This document shows, in pieces, positions 1 through 10,334 of a stretch of DNA of 37,056 nucleotides. The stretch is taken from contig JACQLI010000007.1 of the NCBI GenBank assembly GCA_016204125.1, positions 1-37,056 on the forward strand, in the 5' to 3' direction. The stretch comes from Candidatus Omnitrophota bacterium (GTDB taxonomy: Bacteria; Omnitrophota; Omnitrophia; Omnitrophales; JACQLI01). Under the pieces are notes generated by a model. It was not told where the DNA came from. It searched no databases and worked only from the letters and a program-made list of their open reading frames with translations. The translations under genes and the position numbers were made by a program. Each line of letters begins with the position of its first letter. The stretch's first letter is position 1.

Positions 1-381
1 ATAGAGGAGCAAAGGAGATGGAAAAAATTGAAAAGTGAAGCTGAGCATGCTTGCCAAAACGAGATTGGCCAAAGGACCTGCCAAAGCCACCCAAATCATG
101 TCACGCTTTGGATTTCTCAAGTTCAAGAAATTTACAGGAACAGGCTTAGCCATACCGATCGCAAACGCACCCTTAGTTGATAGAAAGAGAAGGCCTGGCA
201 AAAGAATCGTCCAAAAGGGATCGATATGCCTTAAAGGATTGAGGGAGAGTCTGCCCGCCATCCGAGCTGTAGAGTCACCTAGTTTATCCGCGAGTAGCCC
301 GTGACAATACTCGTGAATGGTTACAGTCACAAGAAAAATGACCATTCCTATGAGAATAAAGAGAACGCTCGTCAATTCCAT
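1..381 (-). CDS. Site-2 protease (M50) family membrane metalloprotease, C-terminus cut by left window edge
   Basis: Not in the ORF track because it has no stop inside the window. Reverse-strand translation from ATG at 381: MELTSVLFILIGMVIFLVTVTIHEYCHGLLADKLGDSTARMAGRLSLNPLRHIDPFWTILLPGLLFLSTKGAFAIGMAKPVPVN...; HEYCHG is an HExxH motif and the context matches M50 proteases. Confidence 0.88.
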   Translation of the reverse strand, partial: MELTSVLFILIGMVIFLVTVTIHEYCHGLLADKLGDSTARMAGRLSLNPLRHIDPFWTILLPGLLFLSTKGAFAIGMAKPVPVNFLNLRNPKRDMIWVALAGPLANLVLASMLSFTFQFFPSPLLLY

Positions 382-384
382 GAT

Positions 385-1461
385 TTAACTGTTCATCAAT
401 ACTTCTTTCGCGAGAAAAAAATAGGCAACGAAAACCGAATTATGCACAATGTGAAGGGCGATGGACGGAACAAGAGTTCCCCTTTTCTCATAGAGATAGC
501 CAAGGATAAGACCAAGAAGAAAGATAGGCAGAAAAGCAAAAGTATTCTGGTGAATAAGGCCGAAGAAAGCTGAACTCAAAATAAGTCCCCAAGTGACACC
601 CCACCGACTCTTTAAAGCAGGATAAAGGAAACCTCGGAAAAAAATTTCCTCTAGGAAGGGGCCTGTAACACAAGCTAAAAAGATCGAGTATGCAATCAGC
701 GCTGGAGAGCGTGCCTCTTCTTCCAGAAAAACCTCCACCAACGGATGAGGAGGCGGTTCGTAATGAAAGATGCTTGCCCAAAGCACAACCGCTACTAAAA
801 TGAGAAGAAAAAAAGGTAGAATGGCAAGATAACCTACAAGCCCGACCCGAATATCTTTCAAAATTCGGATTTCGTGAAACCCAAGGTCCCTCCAGTTTCC
901 TCCTGCCCGGTGAACGAAATAAACCACCAGAGCAATACAAAGAATATCAGAAAGAGTAGTGTGGAAGAGAAGGAAGAAGTTAGGGCTTATCGAAGACCGA
1001 GTAGCGTATCGAAGAAACGATAAGACGATGTTCAGACTCAGAGTGATAAGAAAGAAAAGTAAGATGACTTTGAAGATGGTGCTGAGCGTCCAGCCTCTGG
1101 CCTGTGGAGGACCATGGATTGTCAGAAGACCCGTCCGCCACTGGGGTCGGGATACCCAAAGAAAATCTATAATTATTCCGCCAACAATGCCCACCATAAG
1201 AAAAAAACTAAAAAGATTGAACGCAAGAAAAAGTTTCGGTTTCCTAGCCAAAATTTGCTCGATCCCTCCTTGGGCGCGAATTTCCTGCATGAGCCTCTTT
1301 TCGGCGGCCTGAAGTTTCTCAACAGCAGGAGACGTTGATTGCTCTTCAGAACTTTGCTTCCAAAGAAGGATCAGGACATAACTTACGATGACGAAAAGAA
1401 AAAGGACAGACCAGACACGTTCTTTGACAAAGAAATTCCTTGTATCTGTTAAAAGACTCAT
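385..1461 (-). CDS. CPBP family (CAAX prenyl protease 2/Rce1-like) intramembrane metalloprotease
   Basis: Multi-TM protein with EEIFFRGFLYPAL (EExxxR) and downstream FGLIHQ / LHIVHN His motifs. Confidence 0.88.
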   Translation of the reverse strand: MSLLTDTRNFFVKERVWSVLFLFVIVSYVLILLWKQSSEEQSTSPAVEKLQAAEKRLMQEIRAQGGIEQILARKPKLFLAFNLFSFFLMVGIVGGIIIDFLWVSRPQWRTGLLTIHGPPQARGWTLSTIFKVILLFFLITLSLNIVLSFLRYATRSSISPNFFLLFHTTLSDILCIALVVYFVHRAGGNWRDLGFHEIRILKDIRVGLVGYLAILPFFLLILVAVVLWASIFHYEPPPHPLVEVFLEEEARSPALIAYSIFLACVTGPFLEEIFFRGFLYPALKSRWGVTWGLILSSAFFGLIHQNTFAFLPIFLLGLILGYLYEKRGTLVPSIALHIVHNSVFVAYFFLAKEVLMNS

Positions 1462-2222
1462 AGGCTAAAAATCCTTTTGGCGTTCTCAGTGGTCATTTCG
1501 CCAAGTTTCTCAAGAGAAATTTTCTTAAGCTGGGCTCCAAGCTGGGCTGTTTCTATGAGAAAACCTGATTCATTTCTCTTCCCCCGCATGGATTGAGGAG
1601 GCAGAAAAGGTGCATCGGTTTCCAAAAGCAATCGATCGAGGGGACATGCCTGAAAAGCTTCCCGCAGCGTGTCATTCTTTTTATAAGTCAGGGGTCCTGC
1701 AAAAGAGATATGAAATCCCAGATCGAGAAACTCTTTCATGGTTTCCTTATCTGAGGAAAAACAATGCAAAATCCCTTTGGCAGATTGACCAAGCTCTGAT
1801 TTCACCTGCTCTTTCATTTCTTTATAGGCGTCTCGAATGTGAAGGATAAGAGTCTTTTTTGTCTTCTTGTAGAAATCGAAGAAACGGCTCAAAACCTTTT
1901 TTTGTATCTCGGGGGGTGAAAGATTTCGGAAAAAATCGAGTCCCACTTCACCGATCGCAACAACCTTGCGTTTCTCCAAGAGCTCCGCAAGGCCACGGAA
2001 ATCTTCTTCTTTGGCATCCTTCGCATCGTGAGGATGAATGCCAACCGTTGCATAAATATCTTCATTTTCTTCGGCGAGTTTGAGCGATTCTTCGGAACTT
2101 TTAAGATCTGTTCCCACATTAATAAAAAGTTTGACCCCCGCATCCCTTGAACGCCGAATAACCTCTTGGCGGTCTCCGTTGTAATCAGGAAAGTGGAGAT
2201 GGACGTGCGTATCGACAAACAT
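1458..2222 (-). CDS. tatD: TatD family metal-dependent hydrolase (DNase)
   Basis: MFVDTHVHLHFPDY start, GEVGLDFFR, LHIRDA, LLLETDAPFLPPQ motifs; 4-bp overlap with the next gene. Confidence 0.93.
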   Translation of the reverse strand: MFVDTHVHLHFPDYNGDRQEVIRRSRDAGVKLFINVGTDLKSSEESLKLAEENEDIYATVGIHPHDAKDAKEEDFRGLAELLEKRKVVAIGEVGLDFFRNLSPPEIQKKVLSRFFDFYKKTKKTLILHIRDAYKEMKEQVKSELGQSAKGILHCFSSDKETMKEFLDLGFHISFAGPLTYKKNDTLREAFQACPLDRLLLETDAPFLPPQSMRGKRNESGFLIETAQLGAQLKKISLEKLGEMTTENAKRIFSL

Positions 2223-3763
2223 TAGGAAGCTATCTTTTCCTCATCGAGGCGTGGAAAAAGAGCTGATCCTCTTTCCATCGTCATTCCAGGCTTGAGAAAA
2301 GGAGTCAAGAATTCGTTTTCTTTCTTGAGGATCCAATCGCTCTTTAATCCCAATCGTTTCAGAATCTCTTTGGCCGTAACCGGCGTAAGGAAAAGTAAGA
2401 GGACTGCAATGTGGGCAATCCATTCCGCTAAAAAGGCAAGCGTATCCCCTAATTCCCCTTTTTTGGAAGCATCCTTCGCGAGAACCCATGGTTTTTTCTC
2501 TTCGATCTTTTGATTGAGAAGGGTAACAACCTCAAAAATAGCCGTGAGGGCCGTTCTGGGATCATACTGCGACATCGCATCCGTTACTTTTTTCAACAAA
2601 TCTTGAATCGATTCCTTGGGAAAGGCTTTGGCGCTATGATCGGGAATCTTTCCGCCAAAATACTTATCCAACATCGAAACCAGACGAAACCAAAGATTTC
2701 CCAAGTCATTGGCCAAGTCTGTCGTGTAGCGTTCAGCCAAGAGGTCCTCCGAAAAAGCACCATCAAGACCAACTGTTACTTCATGCAAAAGGAAATAACG
2801 AAACGCGTCCACGCTGTATTTCTTACAAAGCTCTACAGGATCCACAATATTACCCCTTGATTTAGAAACCTTTGCGCCAGACATCGTCCACCAGCCGTGC
2901 GCGATAACGGTCTTGGGCATTTCAATGCCACAGGCTTTCAGCATGCACGGCCAATAAACAGCGTGCTGGCGAAGGATATCTTTACCAACCATATGAACAT
3001 CCGCAGGCCAATAAGTCTTGAATCTTTTATCCTCCGTGGTGTATCCCACAGCGCTGACGTAATTGATCAAGGCATCAAACCAAACATAGACGATGTGTTC
3101 CTTGGATGTGGGGTAATCAATACCCCATGCGAGTCGCGATCTGGGTCTTGTAATGCACAAATCTTCAAGCGGTTCTCTTAAGAAACCCAGGATCTCATTT
3201 TTACGAATCTCGGGTTTGATGAAATCAGGGTGCGATTTAATGTAATCAATAAGCCATTTCTGGTATTTCGACATTTTGAAGAAGTAGTTGTCTTCACTCA
3301 GTTCTTGAACGTCGCGCTTACAGTCGGGACATTTCCCCTCCACCAGTTGAAGCTTGGTCCAAAACGATTCACAGGGTGTGCAGTACCATCCTTTGTAGCT
3401 TGCCTTATAAATCTCACCTCGCGCCTCAAGGTCTCTCAAAATATTCCCCACAGCCTTTTTGTGGCCTTCGTCCGTCGTACGGATAAAATAGTCGTATTCA
3501 ATCCCTAGCAGTTTCCAGAGATCTTTGAAATGCGGTGCCATTTCATCCGCATATTGCCTGGGTTCTTTATTTTGTTCACGCGCTGCCTTCTCGATTTTCG
3601 TGCCATGCTCATCAGTACCTGTCAGAAAGAAGACCTCCTCTCCTCGGAAACGATGGTATCTCGCAAAGGTATCGCAAAGGATATTCGTGTAGGCATGCCC
3701 GATGTGGGGCTTCGCATTGACGTAATAAAGGGGGGTGGTGATGTAAAAAGGCTTACTTGGCAT
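2222..3763 (-). CDS. metG: Methionyl-tRNA synthetase
   Basis: FYITTPLYYVNAKPHIGHAYT, C-x2-C zinc knuckles, KVSKSRGN (KMSKS-like); short form without an obvious C-terminal tRNA-binding appendix. Confidence 0.95.
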   Translation of the reverse strand: MPSKPFYITTPLYYVNAKPHIGHAYTNILCDTFARYHRFRGEEVFFLTGTDEHGTKIEKAAREQNKEPRQYADEMAPHFKDLWKLLGIEYDYFIRTTDEGHKKAVGNILRDLEARGEIYKASYKGWYCTPCESFWTKLQLVEGKCPDCKRDVQELSEDNYFFKMSKYQKWLIDYIKSHPDFIKPEIRKNEILGFLREPLEDLCITRPRSRLAWGIDYPTSKEHIVYVWFDALINYVSAVGYTTEDKRFKTYWPADVHMVGKDILRQHAVYWPCMLKACGIEMPKTVIAHGWWTMSGAKVSKSRGNIVDPVELCKKYSVDAFRYFLLHEVTVGLDGAFSEDLLAERYTTDLANDLGNLWFRLVSMLDKYFGGKIPDHSAKAFPKESIQDLLKKVTDAMSQYDPRTALTAIFEVVTLLNQKIEEKKPWVLAKDASKKGELGDTLAFLAEWIAHIAVLLLFLTPVTAKEILKRLGLKSDWILKKENEFLTPFLKPGMTMERGSALFPRLDEEKIAS

Positions 3764-4538
3764 TCAAGATGTTTCCAAAGGCAATCTCAAGATGAGTCAG
3801 AGAAAGTTTCTGGTTGGTATTGGCTTCGATCGCTTCTTTTGTCTCGTAAATCTTATCGAGCGCTTCAAGATACCTTTTTGACCGCTCAGGATTTGTCTCC
3901 CAATTGGAAACGAAACAGTTGATGAAGTGAGCCATTAATGCTTCGAGATCTTCTGCCAACTCTTGTCGCGTATCTTCACGCAATCTCTCAAAGGCCGCTC
4001 TCCACCCTCTTTCTTCAAGTAAACGAATCAATGCAACTTCTTCAATGTCTCTCTCGGACCCTGGCGGAACTCGGATTTCAAACGATCTTGATTGAATCGT
4101 CTGAAGGAGGTGCGCCTTATTCTCAACGAGGAGAATGAAAACGGAGTTCTCGGGCGGCTCTTCGAAGGTCTTGAGAAGAGCGTTCGCTCCCTCAAGCGTC
4201 AGTCTCTCAGCCCCTAAAAGTATAAAAACTTTCCAACGCCCTTCATAGGGCTTGAGTGACGCTTCATGAATAATGGCCCTCGCATCCTCAATCTTAAGGG
4301 ATCTTGTTTTCTCATCTTCACCGTAAAGCCTCACGTCGGGATGAACTCGCCTCTCAATCTTCTGGCAGCTCACGCAACCGCACTCTTTAAAAACAGACCC
4401 TCTTTCACAATTAAGCGACTTGGCAAACGCCAGCGCAAGTTCCAGCTTTCTCAGGTCATTAGGGCCTGTGAAAAGATAAGTATGCGCAATGCGATTTCTC
4501 TTAAGATGGGCTGTGAGATGAGGACTAGAAACGGGCAT
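3753..4538 (-). CDS. holB: DNA polymerase III delta' subunit
   Basis: IAHTYLFTGPNDLRKLELALAFAK, CGCVSCQKIERRVHPDV zinc module, LKTFEEPPENSVFILL. Confidence 0.88.
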   Translation of the reverse strand: MPVSSPHLTAHLKRNRIAHTYLFTGPNDLRKLELALAFAKSLNCERGSVFKECGCVSCQKIERRVHPDVRLYGEDEKTRSLKIEDARAIIHEASLKPYEGRWKVFILLGAERLTLEGANALLKTFEEPPENSVFILLVENKAHLLQTIQSRSFEIRVPPGSERDIEEVALIRLLEERGWRAAFERLREDTRQELAEDLEALMAHFINCFVSNWETNPERSKRYLEALDKIYETKEAIEANTNQKLSLTHLEIAFGNILNAK

Positions 4539-5148
4539 CGAGTACCTTCATGATCTTTTTCTGAACTTCCTTAATCGATTCTTTTGAAGAGAGTATGACA
4601 AATCGTCTAGCATTCCGCTTGGCCAAAGTAAGAAAGCCTCTTCTGACTCGCTTATGGAAGGAGAGCGATTTCTTTTCAATGCGGTCATTACGTCCACTTC
4701 TTTTCAAACCTTGTTTTGTATCAACATCAAGAAGAAAGGTTAGGTAAGGAATCGAACCTCCTCGCACAAAGCGATTGAATGGTTCTATTGCTCGAAGCGG
4801 GATCCCCCCTCCAAAACTTTGATAGGCAAGGGTAGAATCCTCGTAACGATCGAGAATCACGACTTTTCCTTTTTTGAGAGCGGGTTCAATTCTTTCCCGG
4901 ACAAGCTGCGCTCTTGCGGCAAGGTAAAGCAGAAGTTCTGTTTCGACTTCCATTTCTTTTAAGGTTTTATCGAGAAGAATTCGGCGAATTGCCTCGCTCG
5001 TAGCCGTGCCGCCTGGCTCGCGAAGAATGACAACAGAATATCCCCTTTTTTTCAGAAGGCGAGACGCAAAGCGGATCTGCGTACTCTTCCCACTCCCCTC
5101 CGCCCCTTCAAAAGTAATAAGATATCCCTTCTTTAAACTTTTTCCCAT
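4525..5148 (-). CDS. tmk: Thymidylate kinase
   Basis: FEGAEGSGKSTQ P-loop, REPGGTATSEAIR, DRYEDSTLAYQ. Confidence 0.94.
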   Translation of the reverse strand: MGKSLKKGYLITFEGAEGSGKSTQIRFASRLLKKRGYSVVILREPGGTATSEAIRRILLDKTLKEMEVETELLLYLAARAQLVRERIEPALKKGKVVILDRYEDSTLAYQSFGGGIPLRAIEPFNRFVRGGSIPYLTFLLDVDTKQGLKRSGRNDRIEKKSLSFHKRVRRGFLTLAKRNARRFVILSSKESIKEVQKKIMKVLDARF

Positions 5149-6617
5149 GCCCTTCTCTTTTTCTGAAGAGTCGAGGGTTCCCCTGGACGTCCATCCTTAA
5201 CAATCCAGCCAAGACTCTCTATTTTCGCACGCAAATCATCGGCGAGCTGTTGCAATGTCTTATCTTTGATAAACCTGGGATCACGCCGAAAAGTCGATCT
5301 CTGTTCGTAGTACTTGAATACATCGGGAGGCAAAGCTTCTTGCTCTGTAATTTTTAGACCTAGCAATCGGTCGACCCGTTTAAAGAAATCGATTGCTTCC
5401 TTTAAGCTTTTTTCCTCTAACAACTTTTTGGAAAGGCAAAAATTAATTAGTTTTAGAGCATCGAATACTTCGGCCAACGCAACTGAAATGTTCAAGTCAT
5501 TTTCAAGAGCTTGTTCTATCCTCGCTCTAGCGTCTGGCAAGCACGAACACAAATTGACATTCCAGTTAGTTAAGTCTTCTACTTTAACCTTATAACCGAT
5601 CCCAAAAACATTTAGATGAAGACAATGAGCATAGCAACTAGTCAATCTTTCAACCGCTTCGCCAGCGCTTTTAACTCCTTCCAAAGTAAAATTAAGCGGC
5701 GTCCGATAATGTGTCGAGAGAAGAACGTATCGAATCGTCATCGGATCGTGTCCTTTTGTGAGCAAGTCTCTGAGGGTATAGAAATTTCCTTTGGATTTGG
5801 ACATCTTTTCGCCATTCACAAGAAGAAATTTACAGTGGAGCCAGTATTTTACGAAAGGTTTTCCTGTCGCTCCTTCAGACTGAGCAATTTCATTCTCGTG
5901 ATGTGGAAAAATGAGATCTTCTCCTCCTGCGTGAATATCAAAGGTTTCTCCAAGATATTTCATGCTCATGGCAGAACACTCGATATGCCAACCCGGTCTC
6001 CCCTTTCCCCAAGGTGAATCCCAGGCAGGCTCTTCTTCCTTTGCCTTCTTCCAAAGAGCGAAGTCTGCCCCATCCTCCTTCTCGTAAGCATCCACATCGA
6101 CCCGTACACCTTGGATATTTTTATCAAGCTTCTTTTTCGAAAGTTTTCCGTAAGAAGGGAACGCGGTTACACGATAATAGACCGACCCATCGTTCACATA
6201 AGCCGTTCCTTTTTTCACGAGCTTTTCAATAAGCTCAATCATTGCTGGAATTTCTTGGGTAGCTCGAGGTTGATCCTTCGGATAATTGGCTGGCAAAATA
6301 TTAAGTGCCTGTAAATCTTCACGAAAGGCTCGGGTATAAGTTTCAGTAAACTCGCCGAGCTTCTTTTTCTCTCGATTAGCTCCAGCAATCGTCTTATCAT
6401 CCACATCCGTAATATTCATCACATGCTTAACCTTGTACCCCTTGTATTCCAGAAAACGACGCAATAAATCTTCAAAAATAAAGGCCCTGAAATTTCCAAT
6501 ATGGGCGTAATCATAAACAGTGGGACCGCACGTGTACATTCCCACCTCTTTTTCCTTCTCCTGAAGGGGTCTGAATTCCTCTGTCTTGCCTGATAAGGTG
6601 TTAAAAAATCGGATCAT
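5133..6617 (-). CDS. cysS: Cysteinyl-tRNA synthetase
   Basis: [50 protein letters not shown]. Confidence 0.96.
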   Translation of the reverse strand: MIRFFNTLSGKTEEFRPLQEKEKEVGMYTCGPTVYDYAHIGNFRAFIFEDLLRRFLEYKGYKVKHVMNITDVDDKTIAGANREKKKLGEFTETYTRAFREDLQALNILPANYPKDQPRATQEIPAMIELIEKLVKKGTAYVNDGSVYYRVTAFPSYGKLSKKKLDKNIQGVRVDVDAYEKEDGADFALWKKAKEEEPAWDSPWGKGRPGWHIECSAMSMKYLGETFDIHAGGEDLIFPHHENEIAQSEGATGKPFVKYWLHCKFLLVNGEKMSKSKGNFYTLRDLLTKGHDPMTIRYVLLSTHYRTPLNFTLEGVKSAGEAVERLTSCYAHCLHLNVFGIGYKVKVEDLTNWNVNLCSCLPDARARIEQALENDLNISVALAEVFDALKLINFCLSKKLLEEKSLKEAIDFFKRVDRLLGLKITEQEALPPDVFKYYEQRSTFRRDPRFIKDKTLQQLADDLRAKIESLGWIVKDGRPGEPSTLQKKRRAWEKV

Positions 6618-8065
6618 AATTGCCCACTACTAAGCTTGGAAACAAATGTAAATCTTCTCTGAAGGTCCTTTCTGCGGAGAATTTCAAATATTCTTTTGAG
6701 CTCCGTCCCGTGCGACTTTCTTGTAAGAGACATGCGCCAAGGTAGAAAAATATCTTTCCCTTTCATTCCTGTGTCTTTTCCAACCTTCTCAACTAATTCT
6801 TTATATAACTGTTCTCCTTCAGAATTCAAAAGAGTTATGGTGCTAGATGTAGACGCTGTCACTCTTTGTGCAGATGGATTTGTCAGGATCCGATACAAAT
6901 CTGTTTTCTTTTTAAATTCTTCTTCAAGTTTTCTCTCATATTCTGCTTCGGCCTCTAAAAAAGTGAGGACATCGACTAACTCACCAAGTGTGTGTATATC
7001 TCGTTTGAATAATAACAATGCCTTTTCAAGTTTCATTGTGTCATCAATGTTAAAATTATTCTCTTTTAAAAAAGTGCAAGCAACTTTTAAATAAGCTTGC
7101 TCTCCCATAGCCTTAATATGTTCACTATTTACCCAATCCAGTTTCTTTGGGTCATAATTGGAGGCGGATTTGTTCACCTGTTTGAGGTCGAATGCTTTCT
7201 GGAGTTTATCCCAGCTAAAAATTTCGCAGTTGTCTCCTGGGGCCCAGCCTAACAGTGCGATATAGTTTGCCAACGCTTGCGGCAAGTAACCTCTTCTTCG
7301 AAACTCCCGTACGGAAACCGATTCAAGACGTTTTGACAAAGGCTCACCTCCAGGACCATGAATCAGTGACAGGTGGCCATACTGAGGCGGCTTAAACCCC
7401 ATCGCCTGAAGGAGGAGAATGTGCTTGGGTGTATTCGAAAGGTGGTCTTCTCCTCGAATCACATGAGTGATCTCCATGAGTCCATCATCGACACAGACTG
7501 CCAAATGAAAGGTTGGAATTCCATCAGAGCGTTGAATCACAAAGTCCCCTACCATCTCATCCAAATTAAAGGAAACCTCACCCCGAATAAGATCATGCAT
7601 AGTGAGTTGGGGATTTTCGATCTTGAAACGAACTGTCGGCTTGATCCCGCGAGCCTTTCTTTTTTCGATTTCTTCCTTCGTGAAAAAACGGCCGCGGTTA
7701 TCAAAGCGGGGCGGTTTTCTCTCAAGGTGAGCGATCCGTCTTATTTCCTCAATCTCTTCCTCGGTAACATAGCAAGGGTAGGCTTTCCCTTCTTCGATCA
7801 GTTTGCTGATGTACTTCTGATAGATATCAAGTCGTTTGGACTGCTCATAAGGACCTTCGTCCCACTGAATTTCCATCCAAGAAAGGTCTTCCAGCGCTGC
7901 CTCTTGGTATTCAGGACGGCATCTCTCTTTGTCGGTGTCTTCAATTCTTAAAATAAATGTTCCCCCTTCTTTCCTCGCAAAGAGGTAATTGAAAAGCGCC
8001 GTACGGATGTTCCCGATATGCAAGTATCCTGTTGGAGATGGGGCAAATCTAACGCGAACCATCAA
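6614..8065 (-). CDS. gltX: Glutamyl-tRNA synthetase
   Basis: RFAPSPTGYLHIGNIRTALFNYLFAR, LRIEDTDKER, PLSKRLESVSV signature. Confidence 0.95.
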   Translation of the reverse strand: MMVRVRFAPSPTGYLHIGNIRTALFNYLFARKEGGTFILRIEDTDKERCRPEYQEAALEDLSWMEIQWDEGPYEQSKRLDIYQKYISKLIEEGKAYPCYVTEEEIEEIRRIAHLERKPPRFDNRGRFFTKEEIEKRKARGIKPTVRFKIENPQLTMHDLIRGEVSFNLDEMVGDFVIQRSDGIPTFHLAVCVDDGLMEITHVIRGEDHLSNTPKHILLLQAMGFKPPQYGHLSLIHGPGGEPLSKRLESVSVREFRRRGYLPQALANYIALLGWAPGDNCEIFSWDKLQKAFDLKQVNKSASNYDPKKLDWVNSEHIKAMGEQAYLKVACTFLKENNFNIDDTMKLEKALLLFKRDIHTLGELVDVLTFLEAEAEYERKLEEEFKKKTDLYRILTNPSAQRVTASTSSTITLLNSEGEQLYKELVEKVGKDTGMKGKDIFLPWRMSLTRKSHGTELKRIFEILRRKDLQRRFTFVSKLSSGQL

Positions 8066-9249
8066 TGAACCTTCCGAAGGAGTGCGAGAGCTTCACAGGT
8101 CACGGCTAAACCCTGACCCACTGGACCAAGTCCTTCTTGTGTCTTGGCCTTAATGGAAACTGATTCAACAGAAATACCTAGGAGCTTCGCGACTTCTTGT
8201 TGAATCTTCTTCTTATGAGAGGCGAGCTTGGGCCTTTCAAGCAAGATCACTGTATCCACTCGATCGGGCTGCCAGCCTTTTTTTCTGACTTGCTGTAGGA
8301 TCTTCTTCACGAATTTTGAGCTTCGAACATTCTTAAAACGAGGGTTGCTCGGAGGAAACCAATCTCCAATATCGCCAAGGGCCAAAGCCCCAAGAAGAGC
8401 ATCGGCGATGGCATGCAGGAGTGCGTCGCCATCCGAATGGCCCAACGTACCCTTCTCAAAGGGAATGCGGACTCCACCCAGAAAAAATCGCCTTCCTGGG
8501 ACGAGTCGATGCGTATCACGACCGAACCCAATCGCTATCGATGAACTCCCTTTTCCCAGATAGGCCTCAGCCAGATGCAGATCTTGAGGGGTCGTTATTT
8601 TCACATTCCAATCTGAATGGGAGACAACCTTCATTTCTCCGCCTAACGATTCGATGAGACTCGATTCGTCAGTAGCAAGAAGGGCCTTTGGATTCTTTTG
8701 ATAGGCTTTGATGAGCGAGGACTTCCTTATAAGCTGTGGAGTTTCGGCCTCAAAAAGGTTCTCGCGGTCGACTGTGCCTATAATCTGATTGTTTTGTCGA
8801 GAAACTTTTTTGAGGGTAGGTACGACAGCTTTTGCAAGAATCGCTCCATCCAAGCCAGTACATCTTTTGAAGAGTTCCAGGATACCCTTCCTCGGTGGAA
8901 AAGGACGTGCACCGTCATGAACAAGAATCCATTCACTCCGAGGAGAAGTCTTCCTGAGTGCATTCCAGACCGATTCCGCTCGAGTTTTCCCGCCTTGGAT
9001 AAGGCGAATGGACACGTGACCGTTTCTTCCTTTCAGGATGTGATCTCGAATCCATTTTTCACTACCCTTGGGAACGGCTAGGAGGATTTCTCGAATTTGA
9101 GGAATCACCTCGAAAGAATCGAGCGTATAGGAAAGGATCGGCCTGCCGCTGAGATCGAGGAAGAGTTTGTTTGGGCGAGTCTTTGCTTTCAAACCTTTCT
9201 GAAATCGCTTGCCCTGCCCGCCTGCTGCAATGATGAGACTGACATTCAT
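8062..9249 (-). CDS. ispDF: Bifunctional IspD/IspF (MEP cytidylyltransferase / MECDP synthase)
   Basis: N-terminal IspD (IIAAGGQGKRF, VHDGARPF) fused to C-terminal IspF (GFGRDTHRL, LGHSDGDALLHAIADALLGA, IKAKTQEGLG). Confidence 0.94.
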   Translation of the reverse strand: MNVSLIIAAGGQGKRFQKGLKAKTRPNKLFLDLSGRPILSYTLDSFEVIPQIREILLAVPKGSEKWIRDHILKGRNGHVSIRLIQGGKTRAESVWNALRKTSPRSEWILVHDGARPFPPRKGILELFKRCTGLDGAILAKAVVPTLKKVSRQNNQIIGTVDRENLFEAETPQLIRKSSLIKAYQKNPKALLATDESSLIESLGGEMKVVSHSDWNVKITTPQDLHLAEAYLGKGSSSIAIGFGRDTHRLVPGRRFFLGGVRIPFEKGTLGHSDGDALLHAIADALLGALALGDIGDWFPPSNPRFKNVRSSKFVKKILQQVRKKGWQPDRVDTVILLERPKLASHKKKIQQEVAKLLGISVESVSIKAKTQEGLGPVGQGLAVTCEALALLRKVH

Positions 9250-10307
9250 TATTGTTGCTGCGGTTGCTGCGACTGGCGCCTGCCCGTATCTTCTCCTTCA
9301 GAAGCTGGCTTAGCAAAAATCATGCGGCCTGCTTGAGTCTGCAACACGCTTGTGATCGCCACGTTGAGCGTCTGTCCGATTCTACGCCTGCCGTTATCCA
9401 CAACCACCATCGTTCCATCAGCGAGGTAAGCCACGCCTTGATCATGCTCCTTCCCTTCCTTGAGGATTTTGACCTGCATGACCTCTCCTGGCATGACCAC
9501 CGATTTCACCGCATTGGCCAAATCATTGATATTGAGAACCTTGACGCCCTGAAGTTCAGCCACCTTATTGAGGTTGTAGTCATTGGTAAAGACTTTTGCA
9601 TTAACAACCTGGGCAAGTTTGACGAGTTTTGCGTCAACGGTTGAAAATTCGGGAAAATCCATCTCTTGAATTTTGACATCAAGATTGGGATTTTTCTTGA
9701 TACGGTTCAAGATATCAAGACCTCTGCGCCCTCTGTTTCTCTTGAGGGGATCTGAGGAATCGGAAATAAGCTGTAGCTCTTTTAGAACAAATCGAGGAAG
9801 GACAAGGCGGCCGCTCAGAAAATGAGTCTCTGCGATATCAGCGATTCTGCCGTCGATAATCACGCTTGTGTCAAGAAGGATAAGCTCCTCGCCAGGAATC
9901 TTGCTCTCAAGCTTGACAAAAGGGATGAGGAGATTGAATTCATCCTGTCCGCGAAGAATCGTGACAGCACCCAAATAGCTAAATAGGAGCGCTGAAATAA
10001 TTCCCAACTGCTGCTTGACTTCATTCGAAACAGCTGCATAGTCTACCACCTTCATAAAGAGATGGTGCACAAGAAGCCCCAATGCGATACCAAGCAGAAC
10101 CGAGAGAATGTTTCGGACGGTGAATTTCTTAAAGAAGGCGTCGATAAGAAGCACGAGTACGGCAAAGCAAAGGCCGATCGCCCCGCCTATCCATGGCCCA
10201 TGCGGCAATTGAAACGGGAACAACCATTGGAATCCAGAAACATATCCTAAAAGGGTAAACAAAACTACGAATAAAATTCTTAATACGAGAATCATGGTAA
10301 TCACCAC
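9249..10307 (-). CDS. PIN/TRAM domain integral membrane protein (YacL-like); start could also be ATG near 10295
   Basis: N-terminal TM helices, PIN domain ([36 protein letters not shown] ... [28 protein letters not shown]), C-terminal TRAM. 10307 is a GTG codon. Confidence 0.9.
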   Translation of the reverse strand: MVITMILVLRILFVVLFTLLGYVSGFQWLFPFQLPHGPWIGGAIGLCFAVLVLLIDAFFKKFTVRNILSVLLGIALGLLVHHLFMKVVDYAAVSNEVKQQLGIISALLFSYLGAVTILRGQDEFNLLIPFVKLESKIPGEELILLDTSVIIDGRIADIAETHFLSGRLVLPRFVLKELQLISDSSDPLKRNRGRRGLDILNRIKKNPNLDVKIQEMDFPEFSTVDAKLVKLAQVVNAKVFTNDYNLNKVAELQGVKVLNINDLANAVKSVVMPGEVMQVKILKEGKEHDQGVAYLADGTMVVVDNGRRRIGQTLNVAITSVLQTQAGRMIFAKPASEGEDTGRRQSQQPQQQ

Positions 10308-10334
10308 TTCCTTTCATTGTCTGATAAATATCTA

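Noticed and set aside
35-304. Plus-strand 89-aa ORF at the left edge
   Set aside because: Antisense to the clearly recognisable M50 protease frame (HEYCHG) on the minus strand.
1167-1172. TATAAT on the plus strand
   Set aside because: Lies inside the CPBP protease coding sequence, with no plus-strand gene downstream.
7373-7951. Plus-strand 192-aa ORF
   Set aside because: Entirely antisense to gltX; no recognisable domain.
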